Of a DNA stretch of 64,000 bases, positions 25,610-34,139 are shown one piece after another. The DNA is from Marinicrinis sediminis (lineage in GTDB: Bacteria > Bacillota > Bacilli > Paenibacillales > KCTC-33676). The position numbers were made by a program, and so were the translations under genes. Each line of letters starts with the position of its first letter. Position 1 is the stretch's first letter. The DNA is taken from contig NZ_JBHUMM010000023.1 of NCBI RefSeq assembly GCF_042685085.1, positions 62,001-126,000 on the forward strand. Direction: 5' to 3'. The notes beneath the pieces were generated by a model. The model had not been told where the DNA came from, searched no databases, and saw nothing but the letters and a program-made list of their open reading frames with translations.

Positions 25610-26182
25610 TTAAGCTAAGCGATTAATTTCCGGCGGGGTAATGGTCAGCGAGGCTTGTTGCTTCACATAGACGTTGACCATTCCCTCCACATAGTCTATG
25701 GTTGGTTGATTCGTTTGCCAGTCGATTTGAACCGATCCCGGCTGAACGGCAACTTCCGCTTTATGCAAGGTGAAAAAGATATCCACATTGTCATAAGAGG
25801 CCGGGCCATAAATATCTAGTTTGGTCCCTGTATCCATCGCATTCTCGTAGGCAATCTCTTCAATTGTATTTCCTGGCTTCGTAATGGCCGCCATCCGGTT
25901 TCCATCCTCTACTTTTTTGGCTATCGCCTGAAGAGCAATCGAGGGGATCTGTGAATAAATTCGTTCCATAAATGGCATGGGTTTGCCGCCTGTCAAGGCT
26001 TCATGCGCTCTGGATTGATCGATTTGCATTTCCACCCTGGCATTTTGAATTTCGAGTTTTGCTTGTGTAGTTTGAATCGATAATTCAGCCGGTTTTTGTC
26101 TAATTTCTATTCGAGCCGCCTGGGACTCGATCCCGATTCTCCCTTGAACCTGCTGCATACGAATCATCGGAAACGGTATCAT
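25610..26182 (-). CDS. DUF6470 family flagellar-locus protein (YviE-like)
   Basis: The 190-residue protein matches the YviE-type family found between flgL and fliW in Bacillales. It has a long N-terminal stretch of alternating residues (IGIESQAARIEIRQKPAEL, ELSIQTTQAKLEIQNARVE) suggestive of beta strands, and a C-terminal segment VNVYVKQQASLTITPPEINRLA. Function is not known; position suggests a structural or assembly role in the flagellum. The gene is 10 bases after flgL and ends at a hairpin. Confidence 0.8.
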   Translation of the reverse strand: MIPFPMIRMQQVQGRIGIESQAARIEIRQKPAELSIQTTQAKLEIQNARVEMQIDQSRAHEALTGGKPMPFMERIYSQIPSIALQAIAKKVEDGNRMAAITKPGNTIEEIAYENAMDTGTKLDIYGPASYDNVDIFFTLHKAEVAVQPGSVQIDWQTNQPTIDYVEGMVNVYVKQQASLTITPPEINRLA

Positions 26183-26192
26183 CTCATTAGCC

Positions 26193-27098
26193 CTACCTTA
26201 AGAAATCAACCAGGGTGGGGGTAATGATTTTCGCTCCGACAGAAAGCGAGGCCTGGTAGACACTTTCTGCAATCTTGGCATTAATCAGCAGTTCTTCATA
26301 CTCTGCATCTTCATTTTTTGATTTCAGCTCCATCAGATTCAATTCGAGCTCAGACAATCGGTTTTGCATCAGCTCCACACGATTCACTCTTGCTCCCACT
26401 TCCGAACGGTAAGTAAGTATTTTTTCCATTCTCATATCCAAATGCTGAATTTGCGATCCTATTCCAGCATAATTCCCACTACCCAAGTCCGTGATCAAAT
26501 CATCCAGCACTTTAAAGATGTTGTCTGCATCCCCGGGATTCCCAAATACCTCATTGCCAGACATATTGACAGACACCTGAACACCCAAACCAATGGTAAA
26601 ATCCACGTCACCCGAATCAGTTACAGCAAGTTTGGCGTCAAAGGAAGGATCTTGCACATTGTACGGCGTCTGGTCATACGTTTGTCCATTAAACACATAC
26701 TTGCCATTGATCTGGCTATTTGCAATATCAATGAGCTGATCCTTCAACTGTTCGATCTCTTCCTTGATGCCGTCGAGGGCCACTTGCGGATTTGTTCCCG
26801 TTCCTGCTTGAATAGACAAGTCTTTGAGACGATGCATGACGTCCCCAGCCTGCCCCAGGACGGTATCGGAGAAATCCAGCCAGGACAGGGCAGAATCGAC
26901 GTTTTTCTGATACTGTTCATTCGCCGCCAGTTCAGAACGGTATCGCAAGGAATAGGTGATACCTACCGGATCATCGGACGGTTTGTTGATTTTACGGCCT
27001 GTAGAAACCTGATTTTGATAGTTATCCATCTTGTATAAATTCTTGTTCACATTACGAATGAGCTGCGTGTTCATCATACTTTGCGTGACTCGAAGCAT
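26193..27098 (-). CDS. flgL: flagellar hook-associated protein FlgL (HAP3)
   Basis: The 301-residue protein joins hook and filament together with FlgK. It has the flagellin-like N-terminus (LRVTQSMMNTQLIRN, QVSTGRKINKPSDDPVG) and C-terminus (AKIAESVYQASLSVGAKII), and the short central domain expected of FlgL. The start has AAGGAGGG. It lies 28 bases after flgK in the same operon. Confidence 0.95.
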   Translation of the reverse strand: MLRVTQSMMNTQLIRNVNKNLYKMDNYQNQVSTGRKINKPSDDPVGITYSLRYRSELAANEQYQKNVDSALSWLDFSDTVLGQAGDVMHRLKDLSIQAGTGTNPQVALDGIKEEIEQLKDQLIDIANSQINGKYVFNGQTYDQTPYNVQDPSFDAKLAVTDSGDVDFTIGLGVQVSVNMSGNEVFGNPGDADNIFKVLDDLITDLGSGNYAGIGSQIQHLDMRMEKILTYRSEVGARVNRVELMQNRLSELELNLMELKSKNEDAEYEELLINAKIAESVYQASLSVGAKIITPTLVDFLR

Positions 27099-27126
27099 TA
27101 TATCCCTCCTTTATCCATCATGGACG

Positions 27127-28680
27127 TTATCTGCCAACCACACCGGTAGAGTTAATAAGTTTGTCCAGGAGCTGATCATACGTGGTCATAAACCTGGCAG
27201 CTGCTGAATACGCATGCTGAAACTTGATCATGTTGGCCATTTCCTCATCCAGAGAAACGCCACTGACTGATTGTCTTCGCATATCAACCTGGTCCACAAT
27301 GACCTGCTGATTATTCACCTGCCGCTGAGCTTCCTGCGTCTGCACCCCGAGCTGACCAACAATCGACCTAAAGTAATCATCTATCGTTCCTTCACTGATG
27401 GTTCCACCGGTAAAGGAGAATTTGGTTTCTCTGAGTTCCGACATTAGGGTCGCCAGGGTATTGTTCCCTTTCACCACTTTTTCCGTTCCACTGCCATCCA
27501 CCATCGTGCGCATGGAAGATGCGATCAGGGTGGAATCCGCTGCAATGGCAGGATTCAAGGAAATGTTCGAGGCGGTGATGGTGCTTCCACTGCTGGCTAC
27601 AAAGAATTCATCTCCAGCCTGCAAAGGGTCCGTTGTCAAATAACCGAGCTGATGCAATTGATTAAGTCCGTTCACCTGTACGGTCAAGTCACTGCTCAAG
27701 GTCCGGGCAGCTCCTGTATACGTAACCCCATCCAAAGTCGTGCCATCCGGCAATACCGACCCAGCCGGAATGGTGATGGTGATTTCTCCGGTGGCAATGC
27801 TGCTAGCCATCGTATCGAGCTGAGCCATATAATCCGCTACAAACACATCGCGGGAGCGCAACATGCCGAATACCTCTCCTCCCTGCAGATCTCCTGAAGC
27901 ATAGGCACCTTCCAAACCCGCTGCATCTATCGGAGTCGCCGTATGTCCCGTCACCAATGCCGTTCCACCAATACTCACATTATATCCCTGCTCGGTGACG
28001 ACAACGTCTACGTTTGCCACCTTGGACAATTCATCTACCAGCATATCGCGCTGATCCCGGAGGTCATTGGCGTGATCGCCCAATCCTTCAATCTTCTGAA
28101 TCTGCTTGTTCAGATTGGCAATGCTGACCGCAATGTCATTGATTTGCCTCGCCTTTACATCAATGTTCTCTGATAAATCACCCTGCAAATCCTGAAGCTG
28201 CACGTAAGTGGCATTAAAGGTATTAACAAGAGCGAGGGCGTTCTCACGCACAATTTTACGGCTCGTTATATTGTCCGGGTCATTGGCCAGTCCGGACCAT
28301 GATTCCCAGAATTGATCCAGTACAGCTCGCATACCCGTATCGGAAGGCTCATTTACAATAGCTTCCAGTTTTTCGAGCGTGTCCCGCTGAATTTCCCAGC
28401 TCCCCAATGACTTGTTTTCATTCCAGAATTGATGATCCAGGAACTGCTCGCGTATACGCGTGACGGAATCATATTCAACCCCCGTCCCCAGTTGACCTGG
28501 ATAGGCACTCTTCGTCATCCCATAGGCTTCTATCGGGATTGCGCTCTGCATGTTGACGGTTTGTCTCGAATAGCCTTTGGTATTGGCATTTGCAATATTA
28601 TGACCCGCTGTATGAAGCGCAGCCTGCTGGGTAAACAAGCTTCGTCTGGCGGTTTCCAATCCGTGAAATGATGATACCAT
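27127..28680 (-). CDS. flgK: flagellar hook-associated protein FlgK (HAP1)
   Basis: The 517-residue protein is the first hook-filament junction protein. The N-terminal FlgK motif (HGLETARRSLFTQQAAL, GHNIANANTKGYSRQ) and the C-terminal SGVSLDEEMANMIKFQHAYSAAARFMTT block are full and typical. The start has an AAAGGAG ribosome site. It is preceded by flgN by 61 bases. Confidence 0.97.
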   Translation of the reverse strand: MVSSFHGLETARRSLFTQQAALHTAGHNIANANTKGYSRQTVNMQSAIPIEAYGMTKSAYPGQLGTGVEYDSVTRIREQFLDHQFWNENKSLGSWEIQRDTLEKLEAIVNEPSDTGMRAVLDQFWESWSGLANDPDNITSRKIVRENALALVNTFNATYVQLQDLQGDLSENIDVKARQINDIAVSIANLNKQIQKIEGLGDHANDLRDQRDMLVDELSKVANVDVVVTEQGYNVSIGGTALVTGHTATPIDAAGLEGAYASGDLQGGEVFGMLRSRDVFVADYMAQLDTMASSIATGEITITIPAGSVLPDGTTLDGVTYTGAARTLSSDLTVQVNGLNQLHQLGYLTTDPLQAGDEFFVASSGSTITASNISLNPAIAADSTLIASSMRTMVDGSGTEKVVKGNNTLATLMSELRETKFSFTGGTISEGTIDDYFRSIVGQLGVQTQEAQRQVNNQQVIVDQVDMRRQSVSGVSLDEEMANMIKFQHAYSAAARFMTTYDQLLDKLINSTGVVGR

Positions 28681-28741
28681 CGCTTCTTCTCCTTTGCCGT
28701 ATAATGACTTCTGACTTCCCTATCGCGTCCCTGTGACTTCC

Positions 28742-29251
28742 CTATGCCTTCGTATCAAAAATGCCTTTGCGCTTCTGATCTTTGGAAGAAGCGGCCGGAT
28801 TTTGGTATACCACGTCATCCTCATCGGAGCCAGTGAGCAGGTCCAGAGAAAAATGAATGAACGCCAACGATTGCTTTAGCAGCTGCTGATTCAGATCGTT
28901 CTTCTCCTTTAGCTGATTGAGCAGAGCGGCCAACCTTTCCTGCCGCTCGCCCAGATCCGTTCTGTCCTGTTGCTGAAACACAAACTTCAAAAGTTGACTG
29001 AGGGTCATCCCTTTTGTAATCGGCAAATTCCTGCCCTGCATATACTGCTCAATCGCCTCTGATTTGTGTTGCTCAGCTTCCACAATCGCCTTCATCAATT
29101 TCTGTTCTTTTTGAACCGTCTGATTCAATGCGGTCACATCATTATTCATAATGGCCTCTTTTTTCACTTCAGCCAAAGTCATCAAAGCCTGGTGAAGTTT
29201 GATCAGTTGGTCCAGACTGGCGATAATCGCTTGCATGTTCACTGTATTCAC
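28742..29251 (-). CDS. flgN: flagellar chaperone FlgN
   Basis: The 169-residue protein is predicted helical, with an N-terminal region like FlgN (AIIASLDQLIKLHQALMTLAEVKK in part, DVTALNQTVQKEQKLM) that recognises FlgK and FlgL. It begins one base after the flgM stop. The likely start is the GTG at 29251; a GTG and an ATG a few codons later are alternatives. The order flgM-flgN-flgK-flgL equals that of Bacillus (YvyG is the Bacillus FlgN). Confidence 0.85.
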   Translation of the reverse strand: MNTVNMQAIIASLDQLIKLHQALMTLAEVKKEAIMNNDVTALNQTVQKEQKLMKAIVEAEQHKSEAIEQYMQGRNLPITKGMTLSQLLKFVFQQQDRTDLGERQERLAALLNQLKEKNDLNQQLLKQSLAFIHFSLDLLTGSDEDDVVYQNPAASSKDQKRKGIFDTKA

Positions 29252-29536
29252 CTAATTCCGATACGGATTTTTAAAATACTGCAGCATCTTTTCTGCGACT
29301 TTCTCAGCATCTACCTGGTACTGTCCGCTCTGCACCGCTTCTTTCAATGCTTCCATTTTCTCGCTACGGTTTGCATGCTCAGATCCCCGCACTTGCAGGA
29401 GTTCCTTGGCCGCTTCGGAAATTTGAAGAGAGTCTTTCGCTTTGCCCTTTTTCCCTGTTGCCTGTCCTTCCGTTCCTGCTTTTTGATTTTGATAGCGCTG
29501 AACCGCGCCTGTCCGATGCACATCATTGATTTTCAT
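29252..29536 (-). CDS. flgM: anti-sigma-28 factor FlgM
   Basis: The 94-residue protein has an unstructured basic N-terminus and the FlgM C-terminal helices (AKDSLQISEAAKELLQVR, ALKEAVQSGQYQVDAEKVAEKM). FlgM holds sigma-D inactive until the hook-basal body is complete. Its ATG has a GAGGTG ribosome site. A candidate sigma-D promoter upstream would give the usual feedback loop. Confidence 0.95.
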   Translation of the reverse strand: MKINDVHRTGAVQRYQNQKAGTEGQATGKKGKAKDSLQISEAAKELLQVRGSEHANRSEKMEALKEAVQSGQYQVDAEKVAEKMLQYFKNPYRN

Positions 29537-29563
29537 TGCCTACACCTCGTTCTGCCCATAATA

Positions 29564-29600
29564 AAAGACCGATAATCTATACTTCTCTTATCGGTCTTTG
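29564..29600 (-). terminator. hairpin after yvyF that overlaps the flgM promoter
   Basis: AAAGACCGATAA pairs perfectly with TTATCGGTCTTT around a loop of about 13 bases and is followed by TTATTATG on the minus strand. The 5' arm contains the -10 element of the flgM sigma-D promoter. Transcripts from yvyF would form the full hairpin, while transcripts starting at the promoter would not. Confidence 0.7.
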
Positions 29601-29614
29601 CTTGACGTATGTTA
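29588..29614 (-). promoter_or_regulatory. candidate sigma-D promoter for flgM-flgN-flgK-flgL
   Basis: The minus strand has TAAC, 15 bases, then ACCGATAA (7 of 8 to GCCGATAA). Predicted transcription starts inside the loop of the overlapping hairpin, about 45 bases before the flgM ATG. Confidence 0.6.
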
Positions 29615-29646
29615 ATAGCTATTTGTTGGAAGCCATGTTGGGCCGA

Positions 29647-30069
29647 TTACTTGTCATCCTTTTCCCGGATGGTGTAACTGGCATGATCATGACTTGACGA
29701 TTTCTGGCCATTCGAAGACGGATTTGCCGCTTGGGTCAGTTTTCTTACATCCCTCGTCAAACGATTGCGGCAATTGTCGCACATGCCGCCAGTTTGAATA
29801 ATTTCTCCGCACACTTCGCAAGGATAACCCATATTGGGTGCATCCATAATAGAAATGCGTCCTTCCCGAATAAATTTGGAGATTTGTCTGACCGGTACTT
29901 CTGTCGCATCGCTCACTTCATATATATTAGATCCTTTATTTTCACGCAGATAATGCAAGCACTTTTCATATTGTTGTTCGATTTCACGAATACAATTTCC
30001 ACACACATCTCCTGAGGCCCGATTGTACAGCCTTCCACATCGCGGACAATTTGCTGCCATTAAGTTCAT
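29647..30069 (-). CDS. yvyF: YvyF-like flagellar operon protein (TIGR03826 family)
   Basis: The 140-residue protein has two zinc-ribbon-like halves: CPRCGRLYN with CGNC near the N-terminus, and CEVCGEIIQTGG with CDNC further on, separated by a helix-turn-helix-like region (VRQISKFIREGRISIMDA) . This matches the flagellar-region protein YvyF that precedes flgM in Bacillales. A role in regulating flgM or flagellar genes is suspected, not shown here. The ATG at 30069 has GGAGGG upstream. Confidence 0.85.
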   Translation of the reverse strand: MNLMAANCPRCGRLYNRASGDVCGNCIREIEQQYEKCLHYLRENKGSNIYEVSDATEVPVRQISKFIREGRISIMDAPNMGYPCEVCGEIIQTGGMCDNCRNRLTRDVRKLTQAANPSSNGQKSSSHDHASYTIREKDDK

Positions 30070-30213
30070 TCAGGACCCTCCTTACTCTATCAATGATGAG
30101 GACTGTCTTCTGTAACACTTTCATTATACGTGAAACTCTCCATTGTTAAAAGAGGAAACTTGAAACGTCCTTCTTTTCTCCCATTTTCTGTTGCTGATTA
30201 ACTGACTAAAGAA

Positions 30214-30954
30214 CTAGGATCTTGCCAGTGTGAGGGCAAAGACCGGAATCGGGATCTTCTTTCGAAGCGTGACCGCTGCTTCATGCAGAGTACTTCCTGT
30301 TGTATAGATATCATCGATGAGAATCGCGACGGGTGGTTTCTGTCTTCTGTTACGCTTCCACCAGACAATACACCTGCGATTTTCTTGCGGGCAAATCGCA
30401 AATACACCAGACAGGGCTTGCAATCGTTCCTGCCGTGTACGACTGCTTTGCTTCTCGAGATGAACCGGTCTTTCTAACAGTGAAAACATGGGTAGCCCTT
30501 CATGGAGCGCCAATGCTTTCGCTAAATGCTCGGCCTGATTAAATCCTCTCTGCTCCAAGCGCTCTCGACTAAGCGGAATCGGAATGAGAAACCTTGGATG
30601 CTGCAGCAAGGCCGGAAAGTCTGCAATAAGCCGTTCATACGCTCGTTCCATTAAATAAGCAAAGCAGGGGCGCCACTGCTCGTTTCCAGAAAACTTGTAC
30701 TGTTCGAGCCAATGCTGGAAGGGTTCTGCATAACGAACCGCACTTCGCTGAGCAGTAAGGGCATACGGCCCCACCAATCGACGACAATCCGGACATTCGA
30801 TATCCCGACCACATCGCTTGCACTGGATGGCTTGCACCCAGGGAATTTCCGCAATACATGTCGTACAGAGGCCACGACTCTGTTTTTTCGCTCTGCCACA
30901 TGCGAGGCACTCCGGCAACTTTTGACTCATTAGCGCTTCCATCAGTTTCTTCAT
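30214..30954 (-). CDS. comFC: ComFC phosphoribosyltransferase-like competence protein
   Basis: The 246-residue protein has N-terminal zinc-binding cysteine pairs (CLACGRAKK, CTTC, CKRCGRDIECPDC) and a C-terminal type I phosphoribosyltransferase domain with the PRPP loop ILIDDIYTTGST. ComFC is needed for natural transformation in Bacillus and relatives. Its ATG overlaps the comFA stop codon (ATGA), so the two are coupled. comFB, which separates them in Bacillus, is absent here. Confidence 0.93.
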   Translation of the reverse strand: MKKLMEALMSQKLPECLACGRAKKQSRGLCTTCIAEIPWVQAIQCKRCGRDIECPDCRRLVGPYALTAQRSAVRYAEPFQHWLEQYKFSGNEQWRPCFAYLMERAYERLIADFPALLQHPRFLIPIPLSRERLEQRGFNQAEHLAKALALHEGLPMFSLLERPVHLEKQSSRTRQERLQALSGVFAICPQENRRCIVWWKRNRRQKPPVAILIDDIYTTGSTLHEAAVTLRKKIPIPVFALTLARS

Positions 30955-32807
30955 CGCAGGTACCCCTTTCGCTGGGCCAGCCGATTCATATCGGTGATCT
31001 GACCGATTGCCTCTTTCATCGATGCGGTTGCCTGAGTGGAACAGAAATAGACCCTTCCGCAGGGATCTGACGGAGACCGACCTGCACGACCCGCCATTTG
31101 CACGAGAGCAGCTTCATCATATAATGAACTGTCCGCATCCAGGATGCACACATCACTTTTGGGAATGGTCACCCCACGCTCTAATATGGTTGTGGTTACG
31201 AGCACATTCAGTTCCTTGTTCCGAAAAGCGGTTACTTTCTCTGCTCGCTTCGGATCTTTGCTGGATGTACCTGCGATCGCATATTGCGGAAAGCATGTAC
31301 GCAAATCTTCAACAAGATCTTCCACAAATCGAATGGCAGGTGAAAACAGAAAAAGCTGAGCACCCCGTTCCATGGATTGCATCAGGATACGAATGAGCAT
31401 AGACGGCACTTTTCGAGATCCCACCCAGCTTCGAAGTGATTTCATTCTCACCCGTTGTGGAACCGGCAGCGGATGTCTGTGAAATCGGACGGGAACCCTG
31501 ACGGAAGGCATTTGACCTCTCTTCGCCTGCTTCCTCATGGATGCAGGCGGAGTGGCCGAAAGGAAAATCACTTTGCCCGACGTTTTTCTCGCCTGCCTGG
31601 CTGCAAAATAAAGTCTTTCATCCTGATGATAGGGAAAGGCATCCAGTTCGTCGATAATCAGGAGATCAAATGCTTCGCGAAAACGCATGAGCTGGTGAGT
31701 TGTAGCCAGTATAAAATCTGATGAACACCAGCTATCCTCACTTCCTCCATATAGCGCAGCAATACGCACTTCAGGGAATGCCTTGTCCATTCTCGGCTTC
31801 AATTCCAGAATCACATCCCGGCGTGGAGAAGCTACCGCTACCCGGCCATGCCCGGCCAACACGGCCTCAATGAGCGGGTAGATCATTTCCGTCTTGCCTG
31901 CCCCCGTTACAGCCCAAATCAAAAAGGAAGAAGATGCAGGAGATTGCAAGAATGACAATCCTGACTGAACGGCCTCCGTCTGTGCTGGACTCAGGCTCCA
32001 TTTCGCAAGTTCCACAGATGGGAGGTGAGACCACGTAACCGGCTTCTCACCTTGCAAGGTCCCTTTGATCAAGACGGAACAGGAACGGCATCGTCCCATC
32101 GTCAAGCATCCCGCACAGGAAGGACATGCCGCTTCACAGCTCGCACAGTGTGTCCACTTCAATTCTTCTCCTGCAGAACCGCATCTGGAGCAAATCAGTC
32201 GGTTGCGTTTCACCCTCCCTCGCCAACCTGTATGAGTCTGCCCAGCAATCCCTTGCTCATAGCTAATCTCTCCCCGAAGATACAGACATTGGATCCATCC
32301 TTTCCATGTCAGAGTGGTTTGCGAAACGGGGAGCCGCTCCGCGATCCATCGTTCACACTCGGTGTCCAGCAGTCCTCTGCCTGCAATTTCGCGGGCAAGT
32401 TCTTGCAAGATGCAATCAATCTGCTGGACTGTCATCGATGGCTCCACCCCCAGCAGCTTCCTCCAATCGTTCAGTAAGCTCGCTTTGCGTTGGGAACGGG
32501 TTGAATTGGTGTTCTGCAGCGATGGATGACCTGGATGAAACAGATCTGTCTGCTTCCTATCTGAAGAGACTGATGCGGGGAATGATTCCGGCATGGCGGG
32601 AACAGCCTTACGCTCACCTGTCAGTTGTGCCTGTCTCTTCAAGTAATCAGGATAAATTCGGCTCCAAGACTGTTCCTCTGCCCATATATTCATTTCCACG
32701 GCTGTATGATGCAATTGCCAGTAGATCAGGTCCACCGAGAAGCAAATACTGAGCATCGGCTTGCGATGCCCATTGCTTAGAATCAGGTCATATCCCGTCC
32801 CTCTCAT
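30951..32807 (-). CDS. comFA: ComFA competence helicase
   Basis: The 618-residue protein is the DNA-uptake helicase. It has a zinc-finger cluster (CSRCGSAGEEL, CASCEAACPSC, CRSC), Walker A in VTGAGKTEM, a Walker B-like IIDELDAFPY, SATPPAS and the C-terminal helicase motifs ILERGVTIPKSDV and MAGRAGRS. It would drive single-stranded DNA import through ComEC. I used the ATG at 32807, which has an AAGGGGGAG ribosome site; an upstream in-frame start lacks one. The first about 230 residues are variable. Confidence 0.93.
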   Translation of the reverse strand: MRGTGYDLILSNGHRKPMLSICFSVDLIYWQLHHTAVEMNIWAEEQSWSRIYPDYLKRQAQLTGERKAVPAMPESFPASVSSDRKQTDLFHPGHPSLQNTNSTRSQRKASLLNDWRKLLGVEPSMTVQQIDCILQELAREIAGRGLLDTECERWIAERLPVSQTTLTWKGWIQCLYLRGEISYEQGIAGQTHTGWRGRVKRNRLICSRCGSAGEELKWTHCASCEAACPSCAGCLTMGRCRSCSVLIKGTLQGEKPVTWSHLPSVELAKWSLSPAQTEAVQSGLSFLQSPASSSFLIWAVTGAGKTEMIYPLIEAVLAGHGRVAVASPRRDVILELKPRMDKAFPEVRIAALYGGSEDSWCSSDFILATTHQLMRFREAFDLLIIDELDAFPYHQDERLYFAARQARKTSGKVIFLSATPPASMRKQAKRGQMPSVRVPVRFHRHPLPVPQRVRMKSLRSWVGSRKVPSMLIRILMQSMERGAQLFLFSPAIRFVEDLVEDLRTCFPQYAIAGTSSKDPKRAEKVTAFRNKELNVLVTTTILERGVTIPKSDVCILDADSSLYDEAALVQMAGRAGRSPSDPCGRVYFCSTQATASMKEAIGQITDMNRLAQRKGYLR

Positions 32808-32843
32808 GTCCTGCTCCCCCTTCTGAATGATGGCATTAAAAAA

Positions 32844-32875
32844 ACACACCTCTGTCAGGATGGACAGAGATGTGC
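32844..32875 (-). terminator. Rho-independent terminator before comFA
   Basis: On the minus strand CACATCTCTGTC pairs with GACAGAGGTGTG around a short loop, followed by seven T residues. It ends the degS-degU-membrane-protein unit, about 50 bases after the stop at 32927. Confidence 0.85.
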
Positions 32876-32926
32876 TTCATCTCAATTTCAATACGATACG
32901 CTCATGTAAGCGGTTCCGATTATAGG

Positions 32927-33331
32927 TCACGGACACACCCACTGCTTTAAATTTTCATGTGCTCTGAATTGAATCTGCACCATTTCTTCATGAGGGGTTC
33001 TGGAAATCCATTGCACCGGATAGCGCTGATCATGAATCTGATACGGAACCTGAGCCCGATTCAGTATTTTTGCCGCCATCCAGACTACTTCTTTCGTAAC
33101 AGGGTGTTCATCCTGTTCCACCATCAGTGTCATACGAATGGGGGTGCCACGCGTCCAGTTCCACACCAATACCATGCGCAAAAACCACTCCAGCTGAAGC
33201 TGCTGTCTGGGTATCCATAGTAGATAATGCTTGCTTGCACGCTGCTCATGATGAAGCAAGTGATGCAAAAGGTGAACGGTCAGCATCGCAGTCCCATATA
33301 TGCCAATGATCCAAATTAACCCTACGATCAT
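32927..33331 (-). CDS. small membrane-anchored protein of unknown function
   Basis: The 134-residue protein has one N-terminal membrane segment (VGLIWIIGIYGTAMLTVHLL) followed by a His-rich stretch (HHLLHHEQ) and a soluble, Trp- and Arg-rich C-terminal part. I do not recognise the family. It lies between degU and comFA and is followed by a strong terminator, so it may be transcribed with degSU. The ATG has AAAGGGAGG upstream. Confidence 0.6.
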   Translation of the reverse strand: MIVGLIWIIGIYGTAMLTVHLLHHLLHHEQRASKHYLLWIPRQQLQLEWFLRMVLVWNWTRGTPIRMTLMVEQDEHPVTKEVVWMAAKILNRAQVPYQIHDQRYPVQWISRTPHEEMVQIQFRAHENLKQWVCP

Positions 33332-33416
33332 GAGGCTCTACCTCCCTTTACCACCCAGTATATGCGATAGCGCAGGGGGAAGTGCCTCATGCACCTGGAA
33401 GGGTTCTATCTAGCTA

Positions 33417-34139
33417 CTACAGCGTAACCCACCCATTTTTGACGGCGTTGATCACAGCTTGGGTGCGATCATCCACTTCCATTTTCTGAAGAATGCTACT
33501 TACATGATTTTTCACAGTTTTCTCACTAATATATAAATTCTCTCCAATCAGTTTGTTGCTCTTACCGGTGGCCATCAGACGCAACACTTCTGCTTCCCGT
33601 TTCGTGAGAGGACTTTCTTTCATAGTACTATAACCTGAACTGGCCTCTTGCACATATTCCGCTGTGGCTGCGACTCCATCACCACCGAGATAGGTCATTC
33701 GTCGGAGTTGGTTAATCAGCTTCCCGGTTACTTTGGGATGAATGTAGGCATGGCCTTGCACCACTGTACGAATCGCGTTAATAAGCTCGGAGGCCTCCAT
33801 GTCTTTGAGCAAGTATCCGGTTGCGCCCTTGCGTAACGTTTCAAACACATAACTCTCATCATCATGAATGGACAGGATAATGACTTTCATCTGCGGAAAG
33901 ATTTCCCGAATCTTCTCTGTCGCACTGACGCCGTTTTCGACCGGCATGTTGATATCCATCAGCACGACATCCGGTTTGAGTTCATTGCAGAGCTCCAGCA
34001 CGTGAATGCCATCTCCACATTCGCCAATGACTTCAAAATCATCTTCCATGTTGAGAATGCGCTTTAGCCCTTCCCGAAACAGGGCATGGTCATCGGCGAG
34101 AACCAGCTTTACGGTATTAGGGGTATGTATCGATTTCAT
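33417..34139 (-). CDS. degU: response regulator DegU
   Basis: The 240-residue protein has a receiver domain (KLVLADDHALFREGLKRIL, phosphorylation Asp in PDVVLMDINMP, the conserved Lys in GATGYLLKDM) and a LuxR/NarL-type helix-turn-helix (LTKREAEVLRLMATGKSNKLIGENL, split here). DegU controls motility, competence, exoenzymes and biofilm genes. Its ATG overlaps degS by 4 bases. Its position next to the flagellar and competence block is conserved with Bacillus. Confidence 0.95.
   Translation of the reverse strand: MKSIHTPNTVKLVLADDHALFREGLKRILNMEDDFEVIGECGDGIHVLELCNELKPDVVLMDINMPVENGVSATEKIREIFPQMKVIILSIHDDESYVFETLRKGATGYLLKDMEASELINAIRTVVQGHAYIHPKVTGKLINQLRRMTYLGGDGVAATAEYVQEASSGYSTMKESPLTKREAEVLRLMATGKSNKLIGENLYISEKTVKNHVSSILQKMEVDDRTQAVINAVKNGWVTL

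Noticed and set aside
27398..28173. Plus-strand reading frames across flgK
   Set aside because: They are short, overlap flgK fully and show no conserved features.
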